38,497 nucleotides of DNA from a virus, in IMG/VR virus record IMGVR_UViG_3300010399_000024, positions 1 to 38,497 of that record, one strand, 5' to 3'. The position numbers were made by a program, and so were the translations under genes. The notes below the pieces were generated by a model. It ran no database searches, had not been told where the DNA came from, and saw only the letters and a list, made by a program, of their open reading frames with translations. Shown piece by piece: positions 25,244 to 30,995 of this stretch; position 1 is the stretch's first letter; the number at the start of each line of letters is the position of its first letter.

Positions 25244-25397
25244 TCTGCATCCCCTCCAAAATCAAACGTGTTATCACCGTAATCAAAGCAGTCCTAGCGC
25301 ATAACATTCCTTCTTGAAAAGATTTATTGCCAACATCTTCAGGAAGCTTAATTTTATGAATTTTCCTAAGCAGCTCTTGTACTTCAGTTTCCGTCAT
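25236..25397 (-). CDS. Small protein of the MTESEAQELI family, 53 aa
   Basis: It begins MTETEVQELLRKIHKI and continues with a tail unlike the other members, but its middle (SFQEGMLCARTALITVI) recalls MNSVMGGILLGLIEARDLI in the gene at 25796. It overlaps both neighbours (ATGA upstream). It is too short for most gene finders, but start overlap and shared N-terminus support it. Confidence 0.65.
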   Translation of the reverse strand: MTETEVQELLRKIHKIKLPEDVGNKSFQEGMLCARTALITVITRLILEGMQND

Positions 25398-25537
25398 TTG
25401 TTTTCCTCATCTTGGAAACATTTTAAAACAAGCCGTTCAATTCTATTTTTATTGGATTTAAACAACACATTTTTTATCTGCCAATATCCTGGCACTATCC
25501 AAACAAATTGCTTATATGCCGGATGATAAATAATCAT
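25394..25537 (-). CDS. Hypothetical protein, 47 aa
   Basis: The frame begins MIIYHPAYKQFVWIVPGYWQ, is aromatic and basic, and is linked to both neighbours by ATGA overlaps. It does not carry the shared N-terminal module. The function is unknown. Confidence 0.55.
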   Translation of the reverse strand: MIIYHPAYKQFVWIVPGYWQIKNVLFKSNKNRIERLVLKCFQDEENK

Positions 25538-25806
25538 TTATTATTTTTTCTCCATGGAGCCTCACCCATTAAACAACCAGCAGGACAGCAACATGTATCT
25601 AAAAATACATGGATATCTTTTATGTTTTGTTGCAATTTTTGAACCTCAGAAACAGATGGCTGTTGGGATGCCTCAACAAAACGGTTGATGATTTTTTCGA
25701 AAGTATAAGAAGTATGTTTCAGTTCAGGCATGTCTACTCCGAGCTCTGCCACATAAGCCTTTTTAATCTCTGCAATTAGTTCTTGTGCCTCACTTTCAGT
25801 CATCAT
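25534..25806 (-). CDS. Small protein of the MTESEAQELI family, 90 aa
   Basis: Two ATG codons in a row open the gene; the shared module MTESEAQELIAEIKKAYVAE starts at the second. EKIINRFVEA in the middle matches the gene at 24899. The end is cysteine-rich (FLDTCCCPAGCLMGEAPW), which may bind a metal. GGAAG precedes the start, and the gene overlaps the upstream gene by 11 bases. Confidence 0.7.
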   Translation of the reverse strand: MMTESEAQELIAEIKKAYVAELGVDMPELKHTSYTFEKIINRFVEASQQPSVSEVQKLQQNIKDIHVFLDTCCCPAGCLMGEAPWRKNNK

Positions 25807-25945
25807 CTTCTTCCAAAATTAAATCTCTTGCTTCAATCAACCCTAGCAAGATCCCACCCATAACGGAGTTCATAGGTATGTTTTCTTCTTTCATATCTTC
25901 AATCCTATCATTAAGAATTTCAATTATTTCATTAATATCTTTCAT
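25796..25945 (-). CDS. Hypothetical acidic protein, 49 aa
   Basis: MKDINEIIEILNDRIEDMKE begins a helical, acidic protein ending LEEDDD. It shares only a loose likeness with the tail of the gene at 25236. It overlaps the downstream gene and touches the upstream one, in keeping with one polycistronic unit. Confidence 0.55.
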   Translation of the reverse strand: MKDINEIIEILNDRIEDMKEENIPMNSVMGGILLGLIEARDLILEEDDD

Positions 25946-26112
25946 TAATCAACCTTAATCTGTATTTTTAATAATTGAATCTCTAATTGTAATTGTATTA
26001 TCTCTAGCTTTAATGCCGTTAATTGCTGTTCAGAAACTAATGCTAATTCGGCCACTTTGGTTGCATGATCTAATACATTGTTAATTAGCTCTTGCGCTTC
26101 ACTTTCTGTCAT
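25945..26112 (-). CDS. Small protein of the MTESEAQELI family, 55 aa
   Basis: I start at the module MTESEAQELINNVLDHATKV; an in-frame ATG at 26130 adds MHGIND. The tail is a near-perfect leucine/isoleucine heptad helix (LEIIQLQLEIQLLKIQIKVD), so it is probably a coiled-coil dimer. The stop overlaps the next start by one base. Confidence 0.65.
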   Translation of the reverse strand: MTESEAQELINNVLDHATKVAELALVSEQQLTALKLEIIQLQLEIQLLKIQIKVD

Positions 26113-26151
26113 ATCGTTTATTCCATGCATCTTTAACCATTTGTTTTCCTA

Positions 26152-26337
26152 TTATTCTTCAAGCCATTCACATGTGATCATAGGGGTATTGGTCGCTAAT
26201 GATAGCTCAAATTTTAAACTAAAATTTGGCTTCCCTTTACATTCAGTTATACAAGAAGCTAATAAATCACATAGCTTTTTAGCTTCATCATGCGTAAGCT
26301 CTATAGTAAATGGATTTGATTTATGCGGTGATTTCAT
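26152..26337 (-). CDS. Hypothetical protein, 61 aa
   Basis: A compact small protein (FTIELTHDEAKKLCDLLASC, then KPNFSLKFELSL). THDEAKKL may be a distant version of the shared module, but the likeness is too weak to count. It ends CEWLEE. No family is recognised. Confidence 0.6.
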   Translation of the reverse strand: MKSPHKSNPFTIELTHDEAKKLCDLLASCITECKGKPNFSLKFELSLATNTPMITCEWLEE

Positions 26338-26338
26338 T

Positions 26339-26452
26339 TTAGCTAAAAAACCACCATGAAAGCAGCCCCCATGTCGCCACAGCTACAATTAGTGTTATCA
26401 CTACGTTTCTAGCTTTGCGCCTAAAATCTTCAAACTCATCAAAATCAATCAT
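26339..26452 (-). CDS. Single-pass membrane peptide, 37 aa
   Basis: MIDFDEFEDFRRKARNVVIT leads into the hydrophobic VITLIVAVATWGLLSWWFF. I chose the ATG that overlaps the previous stop (ATGA). A longer in-frame start at 26578 would lie inside the previous gene. It could be a holin- or superinfection-type membrane peptide. Confidence 0.5.
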   Translation of the reverse strand: MIDFDEFEDFRRKARNVVITLIVAVATWGLLSWWFFS

Positions 26453-26649
26453 CCAAAAACCCTCGCTACAGGATAAAGCCCAAACATTAGCTGCCATATT
26501 ATAAATATTATTATCCATATCAGGAAAAACGCCATACGAATATCTTTGTTGTCTTTGGTTACCCATAATATGCCACATACATAAATAGCAATCGTTGCAA
26601 TTACATAAAAGCCAAATATTATACCGTATGCAAATATTTCAGGTTTCAT
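26449..26649 (-). CDS. Two-pass membrane protein, 66 aa
   Basis: Two hydrophobic segments (about residues 5-29 and 39-61) flank the polar loop TKDNKDIRM. Size and layout would fit a small holin or another membrane-acting early protein. It overlaps the upstream gene by 11 bases and the downstream one by four. Confidence 0.6.
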   Translation of the reverse strand: MKPEIFAYGIIFGFYVIATIAIYVCGILWVTKDNKDIRMAFFLIWIIIFIIWQLMFGLYPVARVFG

Positions 26650-26824
26650 TGTTTAAATATTCTAACATTTTGTTAATGTTATCGCGTAGCTGCGTTAGTT
26701 CATCTGCGCTCATAATTCCAGATAAAATCACATCATCATCATCATGATCAATAAGCTGTAATATTGATTTTTTTAGCTCGCTATCAATCTCTGCAATCAG
26801 CTCTTGCGCTTCACTTTCCGTCAT
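26639..26824 (-). CDS. Small protein of the MTESEAQELI family, 61 aa
   Basis: The module MTESEAQELIAEIDSELKKS opens the gene. The tail (LIDHDDDDVILSG, then DELTQLRDNINKMLEYLNNE) is acidic and shares its end with the gene at 24899. It overlaps the upstream family member by 14 bases. Confidence 0.7.
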   Translation of the reverse strand: MTESEAQELIAEIDSELKKSILQLIDHDDDDVILSGIMSADELTQLRDNINKMLEYLNNET

Positions 26825-27008
26825 CTTTATCTTTCTCTTGATAAGTATATATAATCTCTAATCTTTTCTTTAAATATTCTAAAGTTTCTATTAATTCTAA
26901 TGCCCCTTGCTCAGATAGTTTAGCTTTTCTTTTTATATCTATAAAGCCACCGCAAGGAAAAGAATATCTGTCATGCAATATCAACTCTTGTGTTTCACTT
27001 GCCGCCAT
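26811..27008 (-). CDS. Small protein, distant member of the MTESEAQELI family, 65 aa
   Basis: It begins MAASETQELILHDRYSFPCG, a diverged form of the module. The rest (KLSEQGALELIETLEYLKKR onward) is helical; its LIETLEYL is like the endings of other members. AGGA lies nine bases before this ATG; a TTG two codons upstream is in the same frame. It is the first gene after a 75-base gap. Confidence 0.6.
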   Translation of the reverse strand: MAASETQELILHDRYSFPCGGFIDIKRKAKLSEQGALELIETLEYLKKRLEIIYTYQEKDKDDGK

Positions 27009-27014
27009 GTTCAA

Positions 27015-27084
27015 TAATCCTATTATACTGGGTTTAAAATCAATTTAAGATAATTTTTTAATATAATCCTATTAACATAGGATT
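27015..27084 (-). promoter_or_regulatory. AT-rich gap with hairpin and repeated AATAGGATTAT
   Basis: On the minus strand AATCCTAT-GTTA-ATAGGATT forms a perfect 8-bp hairpin (27065-27084) that includes the end of the upstream gene, and ATAGGATTAT recurs just before the next gene. TATAAT at 27027-27022 could be a -10 box with only a weak -35. This is the one clear spacer in this part of the operon, so it may be an internal promoter or processing site. Confidence 0.4.
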
Positions 27085-27329
27085 TATAGTTGAGCTCCCA
27101 TCTTAAGTTTCGGCAAATTCAAACCTTCCTCGTCCAAAATCATAATCGCAGGCCCCATAGCCATTTGTTCCCATACTTCACCAAGCCTGTAACCCGCCAT
27201 TAATTGCGCCTCACCACGTGTGATATATCTATCATAACGGCAACCATTGTTTTTAAACGCGCTAGTAGCTTTCCAGCCATCGACAGGTTCGCCATTTATC
27301 ATAAGGCCCACTATTTCTTCTTTTCGCAT
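27084..27329 (-). CDS. Hypothetical protein, 81 aa
   Basis: A compact mixed alpha/beta small protein: MRKEEIVGLMINGEPVDGWK, then RYITRGEAQLMAGYRLGEVW. Its end coincides with the hairpin. It starts one base downstream of the zinc-ribbon gene. No family is recognised. Confidence 0.65.
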   Translation of the reverse strand: MRKEEIVGLMINGEPVDGWKATSAFKNNGCRYDRYITRGEAQLMAGYRLGEVWEQMAMGPAIMILDEEGLNLPKLKMGAQL

Positions 27330-27330
27330 A

Positions 27331-27510
27331 TTATTTACCTTTATTTTCTTTATGCTTAATAAACTCTAACGCCACATAATTCAATAAATCTAATTCACAA
27401 TCCCCACAGAACCCATAAGACCCCCATCGAAGCCTCGTATCTGGCATCCTTACAGACTCTCTAAAGTCACGCTCGCACACAATACATATTTCAGTTATTT
27501 TTTGAGCCAC
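27331..27510 (-). CDS. Small zinc-ribbon protein, 59 aa
   Basis: It starts at GTG (GAGGA upstream). CIVC at about residues 9-12 and CGDC at about residues 36-39 form a four-cysteine zinc ribbon separated by RMPDTRLRWGSYG. It overlaps the end of the membrane gene. Such ribbons in phage early genes often bind nucleic acid or host proteins; the role here is unknown. Confidence 0.6.
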   Translation of the reverse strand: MAQKITEICIVCERDFRESVRMPDTRLRWGSYGFCGDCELDLLNYVALEFIKHKENKGK

Positions 27511-27682
27511 ATATTTCCTCTATTAAGGCTTTCACAAAGAGAGCTATCATCGCAAACAGGATAAACGGCCATCCAACAATGCATAGTATTGCCGCCAAAC
27601 ACATTTGAGTTAAATTGTCTATATTCTCGAAATATACAAACACGATAAATGTAATTAGAAATCCGAAAATATAAAGCAACAC
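27491..27682 (-). CDS. Two-pass membrane protein, 63 aa
   Basis: I start at GTG 27682 because AGAGG lies upstream and the previous gene stops three bases before; an ATG at 27766 would overlap that gene by 80 bases. Two hydrophobic segments (about residues 2-19 and 29-51) are joined by ENIDNLTQ, with a charged C-terminus. It is another small membrane protein of the operon. Confidence 0.55.
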   Translation of the reverse strand: MLLYIFGFLITFIVFVYFENIDNLTQMCLAAILCIVGWPFILFAMIALFVKALIEEICGSKNN

Positions 27683-27683
27683 T

Positions 27684-27920
27684 TTAATTAACCTCTTTAG
27701 GTGTTTGTTCTTGCAGATAATTCCATGCTTGCATAACATCTTCATGCGATATATGCAGCAATACAAACTTCTTTGAGCTGTCTTGTGTTGTTGTATGCGT
27801 GACGCCTCTAACAGGAAGCGTTATAGGAATGCCGGCAATCATAACGGCAATTTCTGCATCTACATCAAAGTTATTAGTGTCGCGCACAAAGTTACGCAGA
27901 TTGAGTACTTGTTCCGTCAT
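27684..27920 (-). CDS. Hypothetical protein, 78 aa
   Basis: A beta-rich small protein (FDVDAEIAVMIAGIPITLPV, then FVLLHISHEDVMQAWNYL). It overlaps the alpha-CTD fusion gene by 29 bases. It lies in the control part of the operon. No family is recognised. Confidence 0.6.
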   Translation of the reverse strand: MTEQVLNLRNFVRDTNNFDVDAEIAVMIAGIPITLPVRGVTHTTTQDSSKKFVLLHISHEDVMQAWNYLQEQTPKEVN

Positions 27921-28551
27921 TTTTTATCTCCAAATGTGCAGTTAGGTTTGACCAGTTATTGATAGCCTGATAAAGAACTGGGAAAATATCTTCGTGTCGA
28001 TCATAATATACCTCATTAGATTTCTGTATCAGGCCGCATTTGTCACATACAATAGAAAAGCCACCGCCATTCCATGAAAGTCTCGGCGCTTTATTGCATA
28101 TAATGCAATTTTTGGCTCTGGGCATTTCTTTGTTAACCTCGATCACTTTTTCCGTCATTACTATTTTTTCTTTCGGAATTTCTATGACTTTTTCAACTTG
28201 CGTGATTTTCTGCTTAAAAACAGGAAGCTCAATTTTTGCAAAGATTTCCTTTATTTGTTGCCGTATTTCTTGTTCTATAGCATCTAATCCTGGCTCTACA
28301 GGCTTTATAACTGAAGGCTTTGCGCCTAAAGATAATCCTTTTCTTGCTAAAGTGTCTTTTAGATCAAGAAGGCTTTTTCTGCCAAAATTAGGAATATGCA
28401 TTAACTCTTTATCTTCCATCGCACAAAGCTGCTCAAGCGTTAAAATATTTTCAGCCCATAAACAATTTTCCGTTCTAACAAGCAACATTAAAGGGCCAAT
28501 CTCTTTATCAAAAAGCTCTCTTTTTGCTTCCCATGTCATAGCTTTATTCAT
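27892..28551 (-). CDS. RNA polymerase alpha C-terminal domain-like protein fused to a zinc ribbon
   Basis: Residues about 15-76 closely resemble the C-terminal domain of bacterial RNA polymerase alpha: RTENCLWAENI, then IPNFGRKSLLDLKDTL and KGLSLG. The residues that contact promoter DNA in E. coli alpha (R265, N268, C269, G296, K298, S299) are all present as R26, N29, C30, G57, K59, S60; K271 is replaced by W and E302 by D. Residues 88-142 are a charged helix with the repeat EKVIEIPKE/EKVIEVNKE. Residues 149-172 hold a zinc ribbon (C149, C152, C169, C172) like that of Lar-type proteins. The alpha N-terminal dimerisation domain is absent. It could redirect host polymerase or bind UP-like DNA. 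It overlaps both neighbours. Confidence 0.8.
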   Translation of the reverse strand: MNKAMTWEAKRELFDKEIGPLMLLVRTENCLWAENILTLEQLCAMEDKELMHIPNFGRKSLLDLKDTLARKGLSLGAKPSVIKPVEPGLDAIEQEIRQQIKEIFAKIELPVFKQKITQVEKVIEIPKEKIVMTEKVIEVNKEMPRAKNCIICNKAPRLSWNGGGFSIVCDKCGLIQKSNEVYYDRHEDIFPVLYQAINNWSNLTAHLEIKNDGTSTQSA

Positions 28552-28726
28552 TCGCCTGCTCGCCTCTCATCTCACGCAACAAATTATCTAACACAGCATT
28601 TAAGTCGTCATCTTCCTCTTTTAATTGCTTTTTACGCGCAATAACTTGTTCGAGCTTGCGTTTCTCGTCACCCTTAACCTTGTCGCTTAACAATTCAACC
28701 AGCTCTAAATATGTAACCTTAGCCAT
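28544..28726 (-). CDS. Helical charged small protein, 60 aa
   Basis: Strongly charged and helical (LSDKVKGDEKRKLEQVIARK, then EEDDDLNAVLDNLLREM), probably a coiled coil. Its stop overlaps the start of the alpha-CTD fusion by eight bases, so the two are likely made together. No family is recognised. Confidence 0.6.
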   Translation of the reverse strand: MAKVTYLELVELLSDKVKGDEKRKLEQVIARKKQLKEEDDDLNAVLDNLLREMRGEQANE

Positions 28727-28736
28727 CTAATGCTCC

Positions 28737-29234
28737 TTAAAACGGTGTATCCAAATCATCGCCACCTTTGTCATAAAACTCTTTCAATTTAGCATCATCT
28801 GTTTGCGGATTTTCCCACGGCAAAAACTTAGCTATTACATTCTTATCAGAATATTGACCCGTTTTATCTTCTTGAATCTTTACATAACATTTGCCTTTAT
28901 GGCCCAGCAAATCCTGTATAAGATTGCGCTTGTTATAGTTTTCGCTATCAATTTCAGGCTTGTTAATAGCTTTGGCTATATTGCCGATCTTAGTGTTTAA
29001 GCGCTTCATGCCATCTTCATCATTCTTTGTAGCAATTAGATAATCATAAATACGCCATTCGCGGCCATTCATATCTCGCACAACAAATAATACTTCTAAC
29101 ATCTTATTGCCAGATTTAGATACTTTAGGTATTACCTGGTTAATTCTAAATACGCCTTGACCTTCAGCCATTAGCTCAACACGGTCTTTGGGGCCTAAAT
29201 AATCATACTCAAACTCTAAATCGCTGTAACTCAT
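28737..29234 (-). CDS. DUF669-type recombination-associated protein, 165 aa
   Basis: AAGGAG precedes the ATG at 29234 (MSYSDLEFEYDYLG), which I prefer to an in-frame ATG at 29279. The protein has the pattern of DUF669 phage proteins, with a beta-barrel-like core (FRINQVIPKVSKSGNKMLEV, then FVVRDMNGREWRIYDYL) and an acidic tail (DKGGDDLDTPF) as in single-stranded-DNA-binding proteins. It lies next to the RecA-like ATPase, its usual partner. It probably binds single-stranded DNA during phage recombination. Confidence 0.75.
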   Translation of the reverse strand: MSYSDLEFEYDYLGPKDRVELMAEGQGVFRINQVIPKVSKSGNKMLEVLFVVRDMNGREWRIYDYLIATKNDEDGMKRLNTKIGNIAKAINKPEIDSENYNKRNLIQDLLGHKGKCYVKIQEDKTGQYSDKNVIAKFLPWENPQTDDAKLKEFYDKGGDDLDTPF

Positions 29235-29248
29235 TAATTTTCTCCTTG

Positions 29249-29317
29249 TTAAAATATAAAACCATAAATAATTGCACAAATATAAGCCATTGCAACAAAG
29301 CCTATAATGCCCATCAT
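29249..29317 (-). CDS. Membrane micropeptide, 22 aa
   Basis: MMGIIGFVAMAYICAIIYGF is a single hydrophobic helix. GAGGTG stands before the two ATG codons, and the start overlaps the ATPase stop. Another ribosome binding site for the DUF669-type gene follows it directly. It may be a real micropeptide or only a coupling frame. Confidence 0.4.
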   Translation of the reverse strand: MMGIIGFVAMAYICAIIYGFIF

Positions 29318-30168
29318 TTCACCTCTTTGCTATTAATTTTATCTTGCAGAGTTGTAATGCATTTTGCAATAATTTCTTGCGGCATATCCTCGAAACAATC
29401 GCAATTAGCTTTTGTAAACCATTTCTCTACCATGTCTGGCGGAATACTCAATAAGCTAACCAATCTTTTGATTTCACCAACCTGTTCTTTTGTTGCTAAG
29501 TTTTGTGGAGTAACTGCTTTTTCTAAGCTTTCTATGCCACAACGTTTGATGACTTCTGCATAGTTGAAATTGATGTCCTCATTAGTTTCAAATGTGTCAA
29601 GCCGACTTTTTTTAACAACGGCATAAAATTGTTTGCCAGCAACATGCGTCTCTAACACCAAATCAAACATATATCCAAGGCGTTTATAGCCAGCATATGT
29701 GGTGCCTTTTAATGTCATATTATCGCCATATTCTTTTTTGGCTTGGCACGTAACAATAACGTTCGCATCAATTCGCAACAATAGATTAATTAATTGTTTA
29801 ACTTTAGCATCCGCCGCCGCTATGTGACGACCAAAATCAGAACCTACTCTCTTTTCACATTCTATGATCAAGTTTTCATATGCAACAGTCAAGCTATCAA
29901 TAACAACTGTTTTAAAATCATGCTTTTGTGTCATTAACTCTTTAACCTGAGCAATAATTTCATCCAAATCGCCAGTGTTAATAACGCCACCGCCATTATC
30001 TGCAATAGCTTTGGCATACTTTATCTTGCTAGATGTGTCCTCTGTATCAAAATAAGCTACATTTGGCATTGCGCAGCAAATAGAGCTTTTACCGCTTCCC
30101 ATTTCGCCATAAACAAGCATCTTTAATCGCTGCTGCTTAACTTCTGGTTTTTTAAATTTTAGAGCCAT
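29314..30168 (-). CDS. RecA-like phage ATPase (Sak4/AAA_24 type)
   Basis: The 284-residue protein has Walker A GEMGSGKSS at residues 21-29, DTEDTSSK at 41-48, and a Walker B-like VVIDSLT with D91. TCQAKKEYG in the middle corresponds to the sensor region of RecA-like single-domain ATPases. Size and order fit the Sak4-type annealing and recombination ATPases of phages. It is followed by the DUF669-type gene. The C-terminal 60 residues form a helical domain. It should promote strand annealing in replication-coupled recombination. Confidence 0.85.
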   Translation of the reverse strand: MALKFKKPEVKQQRLKMLVYGEMGSGKSSICCAMPNVAYFDTEDTSSKIKYAKAIADNGGGVINTGDLDEIIAQVKELMTQKHDFKTVVIDSLTVAYENLIIECEKRVGSDFGRHIAAADAKVKQLINLLLRIDANVIVTCQAKKEYGDNMTLKGTTYAGYKRLGYMFDLVLETHVAGKQFYAVVKKSRLDTFETNEDINFNYAEVIKRCGIESLEKAVTPQNLATKEQVGEIKRLVSLLSIPPDMVEKWFTKANCDCFEDMPQEIIAKCITTLQDKINSKEVK

Positions 30169-30170
30169 AA

Positions 30171-30299
30171 CTACTCACCCTTATTTTTAAGCAAAAAATC
30201 TATCGCTATCAAACTAAAAACTGCCCATCCAGGCTCACCAAATATAATTCCTACAAACATACTTCCCAAAACCGCTATAACTAAACTGCTATCTACCAT
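30171..30299 (-). CDS. Two-pass membrane peptide, 42 aa
   Basis: MVDSSLVIAVLGSMFVGIIF, a short GEPG turn, then AVFSLIAIDFLL. It ends three bases before the ATPase gene and is the first gene behind the leftward promoter, so it should be made early. It could be an inner-membrane exclusion or holin-like peptide. Confidence 0.55.
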   Translation of the reverse strand: MVDSSLVIAVLGSMFVGIIFGEPGWAVFSLIAIDFLLKNKGE

Positions 30300-30304
30300 G
30301 ATTC

Positions 30305-30333
30305 TTGACATTCCCCATAAGATACGTCATAGT
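30305..30333 (+). promoter_or_regulatory. Rightward promoter for the ribbon-helix-helix gene
   Basis: A perfect TTGACA and CATAGT (4 of 6) are 17 bases apart. Its -10 box overlaps that of the leftward promoter on the other strand. Transcripts would start near 30340, about 36 bases before the regulator gene. Confidence 0.5.
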
Positions 30334-30356
30334 AACACGATTATTAATGTTGTCAA
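30329..30356 (-). promoter_or_regulatory. Main leftward promoter of the early operon
   Basis: On the minus strand TTGACA (30356-30351) and TACTAT (30334-30329) are 16 bases apart. TCTTGACA at 30303 and TGTCAAGA at 30351 make an 8-bp inverted repeat that contains both -35 boxes. It drives the 6.8-kb leftward operon. Confidence 0.65.
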
Positions 30357-30375
30357 GATGGAGATTTAGAAAAGC

Positions 30376-30540
30376 ATGAAAAAGTTTGAGGGGGAGCGCA
30401 AGGTTAGGCGAGGGATAAGTTTAGATCCAAAATTGCTAACTAAAATGGAGCAGGAAGCCGAACAACGAACCGGCGGCAATCTTAGTTTATTGTTAACTAA
30501 AATATGCTTGGTATTCCTTGATGGCAAAATTAAAATTTAG
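30376..30540 (+). CDS. Ribbon-helix-helix regulator, 54 aa
   Basis: After a basic arm (MKKFEGERKVRR) comes GISLDPKLLTKMEQEAEQR, then GGNLSLLLTKICLVFLDG, which is the strand-helix-helix pattern of Arc/CopG-type repressors, at their usual length. Its gene lies directly right of the overlapping divergent promoters, so it may control them. A GC-rich inverted repeat follows its stop. Confidence 0.7.
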   Translation: MKKFEGERKVRRGISLDPKLLTKMEQEAEQRTGGNLSLLLTKICLVFLDGKIKI

Positions 30541-30862
30541 CCTATACTACAACTAGGCGCGCAGATAATTAAACTTGTTTCCATGACTAACTCCCTTGTC
30601 ACCGCGCGCCTACCTGCAAATGTTAAATAAAAATCTATCAGAAGTTAAAAAAGCTTTTTGTGTTTAAGCGCTTAAGTCATTGATTTATAAGGATTTTTAT
30701 CTTTAAAAGGTTAAATATTGGTTTTGTGTTTAAGCACTTGTGCTTATTGCAAGATTTTACCTGATCTAGTAACTTCAGAATTATGTTTTATAGAGTTTAA
30801 ATAAAAAACCCAGCAGTATCGGGTCGGCAGACAGTTTACTACTGGGCTTTAGGAGGTCTTTT
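30541..30862. other. Non-coding control region with repeats and palindromes
   Basis: No convincing gene is present. It holds an inverted repeat TAGGCGCGC/GCGCGCCTA (30554-30562 and 30604-30612) and a perfect 12-bp palindrome TTAAGCGCTTAA (30664-30675). A second palindrome TAAGCAC-TT-GTGCTTA is at 30731-30746. Both palindromes begin inside a 14-base direct repeat TTTTGTGTTTAAGC (30656 and 30722, 66 bases apart). A stem CCCAGCAGTA/TACTACTGGG with one mismatch (30812-30846) precedes AGGAGG. These may be operators, initiator sites or a leader RNA. Confidence 0.55.
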
Positions 30863-30919
30863 ATGTCTATTATTCCAATCCCTAAAGAAAGGAAAGAAAC
30901 AAAAGGAATATGCATATGA
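30863..30919 (+). CDS. Possible leader peptide, 18 aa
   Basis: A textbook AGGAGG lies six bases before the ATG, the strongest ribosome binding site nearby, yet the frame encodes only MSIIPIPKERKETKGICI. It follows a hairpin. It overlaps a second mini-frame as ATGA. A role in translational control of the replication gene is possible. Confidence 0.4.
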   Translation: MSIIPIPKERKETKGICI

Positions 30920-30981
30920 TCTACCATCCCTTGTGCCTCTGTCAATCCCTTAACCACAAATCATTTAGTTTTAAAGCTTAG
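30916..30981 (+). CDS. Possible second leader peptide, 21 aa
   Basis: The frame (MIYHPLCLCQSLNHKSFSFK and one more residue) is coupled to the first mini-frame by ATGA and ends 14 bases before the replication gene, whose GAAGGA lies just after its stop. It may serve only to carry ribosomes to that gene. Confidence 0.3.
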   Translation: MIYHPLCLCQSLNHKSFSFKA

Positions 30982-30995
30982 AAGGACATTAAGCC

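Noticed and set aside
26339-26578. Longer version of the 37-residue membrane peptide
   Set aside because: The extra 42 residues lie inside the preceding gene in another frame; the ATG overlapping that gene's stop is the better start.
27015-27034. Leaderless start of the gene at 27008 from TATAAT at 27022-27027
   Set aside because: The -35 box is poor and the AGGA site would then lie outside the mRNA; transcription from the main leftward promoter explains the gene better.
30554-30612. CRISPR-like or att-like element from TAGGCGCGC/GCGCGCCTA
   Set aside because: It is a single inverted repeat with a 41-base loop, no repeated spacer structure, and no integrase gene is present.
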